Source: Basidiobolus meristosporus CBS 931.73
Taxonomy: Eukaryota; Basidiobolomycota; Basidiobolomycetes; Basidiobolales; Basidiobolaceae
Assembly (NCBI GenBank): GCA_002104905.1
Contig: MCFE01000110.1
Span: forward strand, 62,001-126,000
Length of the DNA: 64,000 bases
Direction of reading: 5' to 3'
Within the stretch, counting starts at the first letter, position 1; the number at the start of each line of letters is the position of its first letter. Shown piece after piece: positions 1 to 10,700 of the stretch. The translations under genes and the position numbers were made by a program. Under the pieces are notes generated by a model, which worked only from the letters and a program-made list of their open reading frames with translations, did no database searches and had not been told where the DNA came from.

Positions 1-1702
1 AATATCCCAGAAGTGATCATTCCAGTATCAAATGCCCAGAGATCCAATCGGACAAGAAATAGCCCAAATTACTATATCAATGAGGGTACAAACTTAGCCT
101 ATGCCTATTCAGTCCATATTGATGAACCCCAGACTGTAAAAGAGGCCCTAAATAGCCCTCAGATGAAGTTTTGGAGATCTGCAATGACTGAGGAATATCA
201 GGCCCTGATGGAAAATCAAACTTGGGACTTAGTCAAATTACCAATCAACCAAAAATCAATTGGATGCAGATGGGTCTTCAAGACAAAATACAAGGCTGAT
301 GGTACAATTGAAAGATACAAAGCAAGACTTGTAGCCAAAGGATACTCTCAAACAAAAGGACTTGACTATACTGAGATCTTTGCACTGGTAGCCAAGTTTA
401 ATTCCATCAGATTAATATTGGCTATTGCAGCCAAATATAAGTTTTTTATACATTAAATGCATGTAAAAGCAGCATTCCTGAATGGAGAACTTAATGAGGA
501 TGTGTATATGGACCAGACTGATGGGTTTGTTGACCAATATAACCCCTATTCTGTCTGCAAGCTTAAAAGTCTCTATATGGATTCAAACAATTACCAAGAG
601 CCTGGAATTGCAAAATAGATTCTTATTTGAAATTTTTGAGTTTCTAAACAAGTAATGCTGACTATAGTATATACTATAAGACAGATAGAACAAATCCAGT
701 TCAATTAGCTCTAGATGTGGATGGTCTAACTATGGCCACCAATAGCCTAGCAACATTGGAAGAGACTAAATCCAGCCTATCTAAAGAGCCCAAGATGTCC
801 AATCTACAAGAACTCAGTTACTACTTAGGGATGAAGTTCTCCATTGACAGAGGTACCCAGACTATCACCCTAAGCCAATCTAAGTACATTCAAGATATAT
901 TAAAGAATTACCAAATGGAAGACTGCAAATAGGCAGCTACCCCAATGGAGACAAACCTTAACTTGGTCAAAATTCAACCAAATCAAGAGAGGTTGGTACC
1001 TTCTGAAAGCCCTAACTTTCCTTATCAATCTATGGTTGGCAGTTTGATGTATATCATGCTTGGAACACGCCCAGATATCTCATATTCAGTGGGAGTTGTC
1101 AGCACGCATAATCAGAATTATGGATTTGATCATTTTGCAGCAGTTAAGTGGATTTTTAGATACCTAAAAGGAGCTGCTGATATCTGCTTAAGATCACTTA
1201 TAAGGATTCCAAACAGGATCTTGTGGGATACTCTGATGCCAATTGGGGATGAAATTTGGAAGACAGGCAATCTACCACAGGATACACCGTTCTTTACTGT
1301 AAAGGAGCAATTTCATGGATTCAAGGAAGCAACCGACCATAGCAATTTCCACAACCAAGGCAGAGTATATGGCAGCCTGTGATATTATAAAAGAAGCAAT
1401 GTGGTTAAGAAAGCTTTTTTCAGATTTAAGCCTATGTTATAAACTGCCTATTACTTTATTTCAACATAATCAAGGATGTATACAATTAGGTGGAAATCCA
1501 ACTTTTCTTGCTAGAACTAAGCACATAGATATTAGACATCATTCATATGTGGAGCTATAGAGAATAGCTTAGTTATCTTAGTTTACTGTCCTTTAGATGA
1601 AATGATTACAGACATATGTACCAAACCATTAGCTAGAGACAAGCTTGAATACCTTAGGTCAAAATTAGGACTTGTCAGTATGAACATTTTGCCAAGTGGG
1701 AG
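1..1702 (+). pseudogene. Degenerate Ty1/Copia retrotransposon pol (RT-RNase H part), truncated by the window edge
   Basis: The readable frames follow the order of a Copia polyprotein after integrase. There is a linker before RT, then the RT core around 200-560 (WDLVKLP, GCRWVFKTKYKADG, YKARLVAKGYSQ), the RT thumb region around 720-930 (YYLGMKF), and RNase H around 1010-1560 (GTRPDISYSVG, TKAEYMAACD, TKHIDIRHH). A pol C-terminal tail reaches about 1700. It is clearly dead. A TAA at 454-456 interrupts the conserved motif following the RT palm. The catalytic YVDD box reads DVDG near 712-725. Further stops and frame changes lie near 600, 930, 1200 and 1560. The 5' part lies outside the window. 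Family assignment rests on the motif order RT then RNase H, with no integrase downstream. Confidence 0.9.
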
Positions 1703-2264
1703 TGCTGTAAAAATTTGTAATTCCACCTAAATATTCACCCAACTTAGTCACTTCAATCATTAGACTTGTTCCATTGTACCATAGATCATAGTGCCAGAGA
1801 GTGCTGTATATTTTGTTATTAATTTGATATTTTAGGGTCATATGCATGTCAATTTTTATCCCAAATTGGTACTGTATGGCACCATCTGGCACTCTGTGGC
1901 ATGAGCTGGCACCATCTGGCATGGTATGGCACTATTGGGCACTACAATCAGCTGGAATGATGGAGCAAGTCTATTGCCTTTAAATCCTAGGGAAAACTGA
2001 CCAAATTCCTTGTTGGAATTTACTTAGAACATTTTCACCAGAATACCAGGTACCCAGAACATGAAAATTCTCAAAGTTGTCTAATCAGCCCTAAACTTTG
2101 CACACATGTTCTTGGGACCTCCCTTAACTTATTCTACATGTTTGTAAAGCTAAGGCAATGTAAGATTATAAAACTACTTTTAAATTCAATAAACCATCAG
2201 GTGAAAATTGCATAATCTACTTGTACTTCAAGTCACTTCCAATATCTCTGAGACTCTGACAACA
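1703..2264 (+). repeat. Copia 3' LTR (LTR copy 1), interrupted by a small insertion
   Basis: The LTR begins TGCTGTAAAAA directly after a purine-rich tract (AAGTGGGAG, 1694-1702) and ends CTGACAACA, giving TG...CA termini. It follows the pol tail with no gap, so it is the 3' LTR of the degenerate element. Long stretches match a second copy at 5205-5552, for example the motif at 2097-2111 (TTTGCACACATGTTC) recurs near 5393. This copy is about 200 bp longer because of an insertion at 1763-1971. Confidence 0.8.
1763..1971. mobile_element. 209-bp MITE-like element inserted in the LTR at a TA dinucleotide
   Basis: The termini are inverted repeats: GACTTGTTCCAT at 1763 and ATGGAGCAAGTC ending at 1971, with one mismatch in 12. 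They are flanked by TA at 1761-1762 and 1972-1973. The related LTR copies at 5205 and 5615 lack this block and are continuous across the same place, so they show the empty site. The inside carries two 15-bp direct copies of TGGCACCATCTGGCA (1877-1891 and 1907-1921) and more GGCAC motifs. No ORF fits. The TA duplication suggests cross-mobilisation by a Tc1/mariner-type transposase; an ATT duplication cannot be excluded. Confidence 0.7.
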
Positions 2265-2344
2265 ATAAACACGTATATGTAGCACTATGTCCCCTTTGGT
2301 TTGACTCATTTTCATATATATATGCTGCCAAAAATAAAGCAAAG

Positions 2345-3244
2345 TTGTCTGCTTCCAAACCAAACCCCACCACTGACAGCAGCAGAAAAATAGTTGGACA
2401 ACAGCTTGCTTTGACATTCAATGCAACAAGCGGCACTACATCCAAAAATGGTCATGTTGACAGTGGGCCCACTGAGGGTAATAATGTGGACTCCTCAGGC
2501 TCTCAGTCAAGTAAGCAATTGAGAACCTCTGCAGAGCTGCAAGCTGACTATTATGCTCAGGCAGATGAGAATGTAGCAAACTCAGTACCTTTAGCTGAAG
2601 ACCAGCAAGTGGCCATCATAACATCCCCACTGCCCATATAAGCAAGTATGTTGTCAGCTCATACCAAAGCATTAATGAAGCAATTAGGTGCAGTGGCTGA
2701 TAGGATAGATGCAATGGCCCAGCAATATCAGGAAATAGTCCAGAAACAGGATGAGCAGATATATGGTGTAGAGCAATCAATATCCCAGGTAGAGAAAGCA
2801 GCATCTTTGCTGCAAAGAAGGAACTCAAGTAGCTCAATGTCACAGCCAAGAATTGTGCCATTTACCAATGTAACAGCAGAGGTACACTGTACAGTTGTTG
2901 AAGCACAACAGCAGTGCCCAGAGATAAAGCCCACAGAAAAATCCATTACAGCATGGGAGGGAGACAATATGGTGTTTATACCAAAGCCAAAAAATCAAAA
3001 GACATTGAAGATCTGTGAAGCTGTTGAGTGCAATAATGAAGAGTGGGCTAATATTCAACAGGCTGTCAGAAGACTAGCATGCCATCACCTTAAGGCTGGC
3101 ATATCATAGGACCATCAGGAACTCAAGGCCAAGCAGAATGAGCTTGACTTGTTCCATGAGGATTATCCTGAACTCAAACAGGCAAACAGATTTTGGGCCA
3201 GCACTGGTATGCTAAGAAAGTATCTTAAGAATAGCAGAAACTAG
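2345..3244 (+). pseudogene. Unidentified repeat-associated ORF, broken by two in-frame stops
   Basis: One frame stays open from the first ATG to 3244 except for TAA at 2639-2641 and TAG at 3107-3109. The first part is rich in Ser, Thr and Asn. After the first stop comes a stretch with coiled-coil character (about 2650-2810, heptad-like VADRIDAMAQQYQEIVQKQ). After the second stop the frame continues with a charged helical tail (YPELKQANRFW). It starts 80 bp after LTR copy 1. I do not recognise a domain: there is no CCHC knuckle, protease or transposase motif. It could be gag-like protein of a non-autonomous LTR element or a captured host gene. Function unknown. Confidence 0.4.
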
Positions 3245-3951
3245 CAAAGGCAGAAGAACCAGGGTGCTGTTGTGCATCAACATTTAAAACTTAGCCTATT
3301 TTACTCCGTTAGAAAATCTAGTACCCTAACTGATTTTCCCTAACCCAAACATAAGTAATCCCAGTTATGGTTTATTTGATCACTTCTCAGAAACTTTTTT
3401 TAGCTGTCACAACTGATCAATTTTTGTGTGATCATTACGTCCTCAACTGATGTGCTAAGCCTTTCCAAGTAATTAGTCCTCTGAGATCTATCAAACTACT
3501 TAGCAGTTGCCAAGACATCAGCTGATTAATGATGTACTTTCTCATTTATCTTATTCACCTATGAGCACCCCAACAGATTTCAATTAGTCCAGTCTCTTGG
3601 TGCTTACTTATTCAACTTGATCAGAAAAATATGAATAAAGTTTTTGAACCCTTTGGTTTAGTGTATGTCTCAACAGAATTAAGATTGTTCCTCAGCAAAA
3701 TTAAGAATTCAACAATGCTTTTCTAGTTTCCACCCAAGCCTAGCATATCTAGCATTCCCAAGAACACCAAGCCTAGCCTGTATAGCAAACCAACTCTGTT
3801 GCCTTTATAGCCCAACTCAACTATATACAAACCAATATTTGTCCAGAACTTCTCTGCTAATATTTCTGTCATCCTTAACAATTCTAAGATTCTGTGATTA
3901 ATTGTCTCTTAGGCTCAGTTAACTCATTCAAGAGTTTATCATGCTTTTCTC
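3245..3951. other. Repeat-region spacer without a supported gene
   Basis: This stretch is AT-rich and stop-dense in all frames. No LTR termini, RNA gene or splice-linked ORF is visible. It sits inside the retrotransposon-derived block and is probably decayed repeat sequence. Confidence 0.4.
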
Positions 3952-4798
3952 TTGGATGCAACAGGTGTCATTGCTAAATACCAGCAGCTTCCTCAAGAGC
4001 CTGTTATAAGCAGGGCCAAAAGCTCCAAACAAGCATCAAAGATACATCAGGTAGCTGGAAGAGTGCCAATTAGAGACAAGCAGGCAGACACAGATGCACC
4101 AGCACAACATTTATCAAGGAAAATGTGTAGTACCTCTCAAGAGACACTTAGTCAAAGTAGCAATGAAGGATTTGCCAGTGATAAAAACCAGCAGCTTTCT
4201 CAGGAGCCCATCACAACTATAGCTGAAACCAACAAGAAAATAGTTGTTTTCACAAGAGTTGGAAGCACAGGCAGTTGAGCTACACTCCAGCAAGGTGGAT
4301 GAGTTTGTAGAGAAAGGCAATTTGTCTACCACAGCCTCCATGTCCTCCATTGTTGCCAGAGTGGCAATCCCGCTGACAGACAAATTAACAATGTCAAGAA
4401 CTCAAACAACTATCACAATGCCTTCAGTGGAGTTTTGGAACATTAATAGGCACACCAAGAGGTTGCAGCACTTCTTCAAGAGCAGTGCTCAAGAAAATGC
4501 ACTTGAATTTTGCAAGGATTTATTGCAAAGACTGGCAGATGAGGTGCTAGACCTTGCAGTGCTGGCTGAAGACCAGGATGTCTGGGAACCAGTGGACAAA
4601 CAGTGGCATAAAGCTGTTGGGTTCCTGCTGAAGTCATGGAAACAGAGTGTTACAGCAGAAATACTGATTGGGTGGTGGATTTTAATGAAGTTACTTGTTG
4701 AGTGTGGGGTTAGGCTTAATGTTAGTGTAGGATATAGGGACTTGTATAGGTCAATAAAATTGGCAACTGAGGTACAGCTGAAGTTTGAATTGAAATAA
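3952..4798 (+). pseudogene. Unidentified repeat-associated ORF pair (two overlapping frames)
   Basis: One frame is open at 3952-4278. It contains an internal repeat built around QQLPQEP and QQLSQEP. A second frame, 4244-4798, overlaps it and carries a longer helical region (FWNINRHTKRLQHFF and a Trp-rich segment WEPVDKQWHKAVGFLLKSW). They could be one coding sequence with a frameshift. A diverged partial copy of the 4310-4445 part lies at 5746-5895, which shows this is a dispersed repeat and not a unique gene. No family is recognised. Confidence 0.35.
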
Positions 4799-5127
4799 AT
4801 CAATTTGTATGCATGAAAAGTAAGTGAAATAATTGAGTCAGGAAGTAAGGATTGTGAAAAAGAGGCAATAGCCAATCAATGTACACAAACATAGGAGGTA
4901 ATCAAGTGTCTAGGATCAGAAAGTGAGCAAATTGGCAGGGAACTAATTAAAAGCCATGTATATATTGTTGTAGTGAAAAATTTTGACAATGTTTTTGTGA
5001 AATCTGGGGTGCAATTATTTTTCAACAGTCTCTACATGATGTCCTGACAGGATCAATACCACTTAGTCACGGGACTTTAAATCTGTGATGGCCTGTTGCT
5101 GGGATCATCACAATAATTTCTCATAGG

Positions 5128-5552
5128 GTACTAGCTAGAGACAAATTTGAATATCTTAGGTCAAAATTAGGACTAGTCAGGATATACATTTAGTTGAGTG
5201 GGAATGTTGTAAAAGTTTGGAATTCCACCTAAATATTCACCTAACTTAGTTACTTAGATCATTACCTACAAATCTCAGAGAATACTGACCAAATTACTTG
5301 TTGGGACTTATATAAAATATTTTCACCAAAACATCAGGTACCCAGAGCATGATAATTTGATAAGTTGTCCAAACAGCCCCAAACTTTGCACACATGTTTT
5401 TAGGACCTTCCTAAGCCTATTCTACATGTTTCTATGCCAAGACTATGTAAAAGCAGATATACTACTCTTACATTCCATAAATCATTGAGTGAAAGCCACA
5501 TAATTTACTTGTTCTCCCAATCACTTCCAATATCTCCAAGACTCTTACAACA
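5128..5552 (+). repeat. Second Copia 3' end: pol stub plus LTR copy 2
   Basis: Positions 5128-5204 match the last codons of pol and the purine tract found at 1625-1702 (CTAGAGACAA, TTAGGTCAAAATTAGGACT). The LTR follows from TGTTGTAAAAG at 5205 to ACAACA at about 5552. It is the uninterrupted counterpart of LTR copy 1. Because the upstream stub is pol and not a 5' flank, this is the 3' end of another copy whose interior has been deleted. Confidence 0.7.
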
Positions 5553-5560
5553 AAATATGC

Positions 5561-5745
5561 ATTACTTAGGTCCCACCTAGGACTTGGTAATATCAGTATT
5601 TAGTTGAGTGGGAGTATCATAAATTTTAGAATTACACCCAAATACTCACCTGACTCATTTGCTTGGATCATTGTCCACAAATGCTCACATATTCTGGTCA
5701 AATTCCTTGCTGGGATTTACCTGGATTATATTCACTAAAACATCC
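5561..5745 (+). repeat. Third Copia 3' end: pol stub plus truncated LTR copy 3
   Basis: A short stub (TTAGGTCCCACCTAGGACTT) and the tract TTGAGTGGGAG precede an LTR start at about 5615. Similarity to the other LTRs continues through TGGTCAAATTCCTTGCTGGG near 5696-5716 and stops at about 5745. Another repeat takes over there. Confidence 0.55.
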
Positions 5746-5895
5746 AAAGAAAGACACTTCTCCTACCAGAGCCACCACCTCCTCTGTTATAGAGAGAGCA
5801 GATATCCCACTGGTGAGCAAAGCAACAATGTCAAATGCCAGACATTTATCAAATGCCCATAGTAGAATTTTGGAGCAAAACATGACACACACGCA
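5746..5895 (+). repeat. Diverged partial copy of the 4310-4445 repeat ORF
   Basis: The order of short matches is conserved: GAAAG-CAC/ACC-CTCCTCTGTT-ATCCC-CTG-CAACAATGTCAA-GAATTTTGGA corresponds to the same series at about 4310-4440. It is joined directly to the broken end of LTR copy 3. The alternative that the match is chance is unlikely because the spacing is kept over about 130 bp. Confidence 0.5.
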
Positions 5896-6384
5896 CTTGA
5901 GACATACCTTGACATCACTTATATGCTTGTTTTCCCAGGACCTTATAAAAATATGTATTCAGCTTTTTCAATCAATCAAATATCAGATGAGGCTTAATCA
6001 AGTGGCTCTTTCAATCACTTTGATATCTTCAAAACCCCAGCAACATATATCGCCCAAATGAAGCTACCAAGCCGTACTGTATAGCTAGCAATTAACTAAA
6101 CACCAGGCCAATTGTTTGCAATACACTTGCCTCCAAGATATTGCTGTAGGACCATTGACTTGCAAAGTCAATGGGATATTAAATAATAGTGTACCAGATG
6201 GAAGGCGTATGATAATCGCAGAGCTATTTAAATGTGGTGACGGAATAGCTGTATTCCCACCACTGGAATCCTTATCACTCAACCCCTCAGAGCGAGGATA
6301 CGCAGGATTCTGGATTCACCCGCTGCCTCTGCCATTCCAGGGTTTTCTAGCAGTGTCCATTCCGCAGATCAATCGGGATCTCAA
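5896..6384. other. No supported gene
   Basis: Short ORFs exist on both strands (for example 6116-6388 +), but none shows a recognisable domain or splice partners. It marks the transition from the repeat block to the gene-dense part. Confidence 0.4.
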
Positions 6385-6693
6385 TTAGTACCTTCCTGTC
6401 GCCCCATATCCATATCCAGCAATGGGTAAGCTGCTGTGGATACTACTACTGTAGCCTTGATTGGTAGAAATAGCAGTTTCTTCAGCGTAGCTTACCGTGC
6501 GAATGATCTGTGACTCCAAGTCAATCCTGTTCATTGGACTAATCAGGGATTTCTTCACAGCAAAAATCGTTCGATGCCGCCCATCTGTGATAGATAGAGT
6601 GACCCTACAACCGCAGTCAGCTGTGATTCGCCAGCAGCTTGTTGTTGCACGTAAACCTAACGCAATAACTACAACTAAACACATGATGATCAA
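6385..6693 (-). CDS. Possible small secreted or membrane-anchored protein (hypothetical)
   Basis: This is a 102-residue ORF. It opens with a hydrophobic segment (MIIMCLVVVIALGLRA) that looks like a signal peptide or anchor. Next come a Cys-containing part (DCGC) and a polar middle, and it ends in a Gly/Tyr tail (GYGYGATGRY). It lies head-to-head with the eIF2alpha kinase gene, leaving a 158-bp shared upstream region. I recognise no family. The opposite strand is also partly open, so it may be spurious. Confidence 0.3.
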   Translation of the reverse strand: MIIMCLVVVIALGLRATTSCWRITADCGCRVTLSITDGRHRTIFAVKKSLISPMNRIDLESQIIRTVSYAEETAISTNQGYSSSIHSSLPIAGYGYGATGRY

Positions 6694-6851
6694 ATATTAG
6701 TCTTTTTTGTACAATATCAGTCAGATAGTGGTTAGCGACCAGTAGTCACTCTCCAGATTTTGAATATTGCCTTCTTATACCTTCAGGAAAATTCCCCATA
6801 ACAAACTATAGCCACTTCCATCAACCTTCACTATAATCCCGTCAAGCAAGC

Positions 6852-9323
6852 ATGAGTTGGTCGTTGAGTGGCAATGAATATACGGTTGACTCCTCTAGTG
6901 GTGAATCTGCAGTCAATTGGGAGGACAGCATCTGGGAATCCGATAGCATTGCTGCCGAGTATGTGGAAAGTGGCTACAGTCGAGAAGCCGCTACTCGGTC
7001 CAAGTCTGCCACCAAAAACAAGCTACTCAGTCGGATTTTCAAATCCTCAGGTATGGACTTATGACCCGCCTCCATTTTCCGTGGAAAACTCAACTTCGAT
7101 TCCTTTGGATCCTACACTTCTAGAACGTACGTCCAACTCGAATGGATTGCGCCGTGCTTTCAGCTATCCTCATAAGTTTATGATTGATTCCAAGCGCTTG
7201 GAGGAAAGCAAGCGACGTCAAGGCCGATTGCTTCTGGTTTCTCTGCTTGAGAACTTTTGTGCACTGTATGATCAATCGCCTCAACATAACCGGAAGCTTT
7301 TCTTCATGATATGCAAGACGTTGAGCGGGATGGGAGTGAGTACCTTTGGTTACTTGTTCGATCTCGGGAGCCCAAGCCTAATGTTCCTTCCTCACAGCTC
7401 ATCGACGAAGAGTATATTGACGAGATGGCTGGGGTTAGATCAGCCTACATGTCCACTTTCAAGCAACTGGTGATTCAGGCCATGGCTACCATGAAGGTAT
7501 ATTACTTGCTCAACGGCAATATTCTTGGCGAATCTTGCTAACGAGCTTTTTCACTTGATTTTCAGCAAGAGGTAGAACCAAAGCCATTACAAAGAATGAT
7601 GTCCATCGGTTATCGCAACGATAAAGGCAGCCCGGACAACAGTGACTACTTTAGCGGGAACCATGAGACGCACAACAGCTTGTATGTACGCTATTTCAAT
7701 CGCACAGAATCCTTCAGGAATAACGGATTTTGACCCTTCCTAGCGAGACCCCATCGGTAAAGAGAACCTACTCCAAGCTGTCCAAAATGAGCTTCACCGA
7801 CATATTGGAGCTGTACAACTCCCGGTACGAAACCGATTTTATAGAGGTGCGCAAGCTAGGCAGAGGTGGCTTTGGCTCCGTTTTCAAGGTAGGGAACATG
7901 TCCTCTGTGAGAGTGATGGGTACCCAGACGTACTGACTCACTCGGCGCGCTCTAGGTTCAAAATAAGTTGGACGGCTCAGAGTACGCCGTCAAGAAAATC
8001 CGCCTGAGATCTGAAAAGACCAGACACGAGAAGATCTTTAGAGAAATCAAATTTCTGTCAAAGCTCGATCATCCCAATGTGGTAAGGTACTATGGGTCGT
8101 GGCTTGAAAACGTCAAGCGATCCTTTGATGACGAGAGCGAGGAGGATCTCGACTACGAGTACGACCACGATGAGTTCTCCCAGGATCTGGTTGCCTCCCC
8201 TTTGCAAAGCCAAACATTTGACTCCGATCTCCAAGCGGTTCCCGACGACGCGAGTGAGTCCCTGACCAACTCCGAAGACAGCAACTCCATCGAGTTCGCC
8301 TTCGACGATCCAGACTCGGTTGCGGACTCTAAAGACGTGGCAAGCAGTCCATCCCAGAGCACGCTTATTCATCTGGGAAAGGAGACTCAGATCATGCCCT
8401 TCGATGATTTTTCGGCGTGTGAATCCCAGGATGCGCCTGTAAAGCCACCTGCTGGCATCGCCAACATGGAGCTGACCCTGTTCATTCAAATGCAATTGTG
8501 CCACAGCACGCTCTACGACTACCTTGATGCTCGTAATCGAGCCATCTCCAACCCACAAAACGGCATCCCGATTGCCATCGACTCCTCGGCGAATCTTCAG
8601 CTTTTCAGGGCAATCGTTCAAGGCGTTGCCTATATACACGACCAAGACATGATCCACCGAGACTTGAAGCCAATGAATATATTCTTGGACTGCAGCATAG
8701 CTTCAGACGACGATCCCGAATTTCTAATCCAAAACGTGGATGTGCTTGTTCCAAGAATCGGGGACTTCGGACTAGTCACTGGCATGGAAGACTTCATCAC
8801 ACCCAGCTCCCGCCCTGATTCGCGCAAGCAGAGCATTTGCAGTGGCTCGAGCTCCTCTCGCACCTCCAGAGTCGGCACAATCACGTATGCATCGCCCGAA
8901 CAGCTAGCTGATCCACCTCAGATGTATGATCAAAAGTCGGATATTTACAGCTTAGGCATCATCTTATTCGAACTGTATTGCCCGTTCTCGACACTGATGG
9001 AGCGGGCCCAACTCCTGCAAAACCTGCGCCATGGTGTGCTCCCAGATGGCTTCCTCGCCAAATGGCCCAAGGAGGCAACCCTGGTCCTTTGGTTGATGGC
9101 CGAAGACCCCACCAAGAGACCCACTGCACGCGAAATCCTGGAGTTCGATATGCTCATCCCTCCAACATATGGCTCCTCCCGCGATAACGACACTCAGTAT
9201 GCAGAGCTAGAGCGTAGAACAACTCAGCTGCAACAGGAAAACGAGGAGCTGCGTGCAAGATTGGCCGAACTAGAAACGCGCTTGAGTCGGTGCAGCTGTC
9301 AGCACACAGACTCACAAGACTGA
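6852..9323 (+). CDS. HRI: eIF2alpha kinase, HRI-like
   Basis: This Ser/Thr kinase is predicted to phosphorylate eIF2alpha and reduce translation under stress. Six exons are supported: 6852-7050, 7124-7335, 7398-7496, 7566-7681, 7744-7888 and 7956-9323. All junctions are GT-AG and in phase, giving 712 residues. The N-terminal half has the helical HRI-type block (LLLVSLLENFCALYDQ). The kinase starts at LGRGGFGSVFK and continues with AVKKI (ATP Lys). A long acidic insert of about 90 residues between lobes, typical of eIF2alpha kinases, follows. Then come HRDLKPMNIFLD, IGDFGLVTG, the ASPEQL motif and a DIYSLGIILFEL helix. A C-terminal coiled coil (ERRTTQLQQENEELRARL) may mediate dimerisation. PERK is unlikely because no luminal or membrane domain is present, and GCN2 is unlikely because no HisRS domain follows. 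Confidence 0.9.
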
Positions 9324-9606
9324 GTTGTTGGGGTTGTAAATTCATTCCGTCTTCGCTCCGGCCAAATTTAGTAGAACTGCTTTGTCTATATTCTTTTAAT
9401 CCTTCAGCCTCCTTTCATCAGACCCCTTCCTTCCCTAATGTCACTCACTGAACCCATTGCACTAATGAGGACCTCCCTCCGATTCCAACGCATTCCCGAC
9501 TCCTCTCTATGTCAGCCATCATTTCTGTTCCATTGCAACATTCATATCAAAATATATACGTCGGTCGGAACACCTGCCCTTTTATTCAGCGCTGTCTGCC
9601 TAATAA

Positions 9607-10363
9607 CTAATATATAATCGAGGGAGCCTGCCTATGAAACTCATCGCTCTCGAGTTGGTTCAAGATGAAGTGAGCAACATCTGCGCGGGAGATTCGGTTC
9701 GACCCGAGATCAAACCCGGTACGGTATGTACCAGTCAGACCGGTATCGGTGAGTTGGCCTGGCCGAACAATAGTCCAGTCAAACTCGGGCAAATCCTCAC
9801 GTATCTGCTGCTCCTGTATCTCTTTGTCTGCCAAGGGCCTACCAAGTACTAACCAGAGAAGAAACCCGGTTATCCAACTCACCGAGTTCCAAGAGTCGCC
9901 AACGCCTAGAACAGACCCTCTGTTAGCCACAAATTGAGCAACCAAATCCATATTGCTTGTTACGGGTTACCAATCGAAGAGACCACTATCATCCGCCTGA
10001 CATTATACTTCTTGACACTGTGATTGATGAGCTTTTGTGCTTTTGAGCATATTTCCACGTCTGGACCGCGCAGGCCCCCTCCCAGGGAGACAATAACCGC
10101 GTCGTGGCCTATGGACTGGTCAGCCTGAAACAAGCAAAGAGTCTTACTTGCTGGAAGAAACGCCTACCTTGCACTACTTGATCCACCTTTGACTGCTCCA
10201 GGGCGTCTCCTTGCACAAGAGTCAACTCTGGGCTGGAGGGCAGCTTCTCTTTTGCCTTTTCAATATCGCGCACCAAGGCAGTGACGGTCAAACCTTTTTC
10301 CAAGGCCTGCTTAATAACCTCCACACCTGTACGCCCCGTACCACCCAGTATAGCTAGTTTCAT
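9607..10363 (-). CDS. NmrA-like NAD(P)-binding oxidoreductase (atypical SDR)
   Basis: Three exons on the minus strand (10178-10363, 9964-10124, 9607-9919) give 219 residues. The N-terminus MKLAILGGTGRTG holds the GxxGxxG dinucleotide-binding motif directly after the first strand. The middle has VIVSLGGG and MIVVSS strands. The C-terminal part has DWTIVRPGQLTD, the usual NmrA/SDR-a5 signature. Introns are short (53 and 44 nt). The first donor was chosen as GTAGTG because the alternatives give a stop or a 23-nt intron. An upstream in-frame ATG at 10507 would add 48 residues but would precede the family's usual start. The substrate cannot be told; relatives include flavin/biliverdin reductase-like enzymes. 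Confidence 0.8.
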
Positions 10364-10700
10364 GTGAGTTTCGATGTCAAGGTGATAGAAAGGCTGGAAG
10401 AACGTACGGCTCGGTAAAAGCAAACTGGCAGGACCAGTGCACCAATCAACGAAGCCTCTGACTGTATTCAGGATCATGTTTGCGTATAGGATCCGATTCC
10501 GAGCCATCGTAGCAGTCTGAGATTCCCATGGGCCGTTTTACTCGATGGAGTCAACTTTATTAGAGCGCGATCGCTGAACACATCGATTTGTGGTATATGT
10601 GTGAACTGTTATACATGAACTCCCATTAATTAACGAACCGAAAAGATGCTGATTAGCCCTATCTACAAAAACGCAACCAAGTCTATAGGTTATCTCGAAT
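10364..10700. other. Promoter region of the NmrA-like gene and 3' flank of the lipase gene
   Basis: The interval between two minus-strand genes has no supported ORF. The frame upstream of the NmrA-like start stays open to 10507, so a longer N-terminus is possible. Confidence 0.4.

Noticed and set aside
8058-8657. 199-codon minus-strand ORF
   Set aside because: It is the antisense shadow of the kinase insert and catalytic loop; no homology features.
10125-10167. Alternative 23-nt or 43-nt intron in the NmrA-like gene
   Set aside because: A 23-nt intron is below any plausible size, and the 43-nt version runs into a stop. The donor at 10177 keeps the frame.
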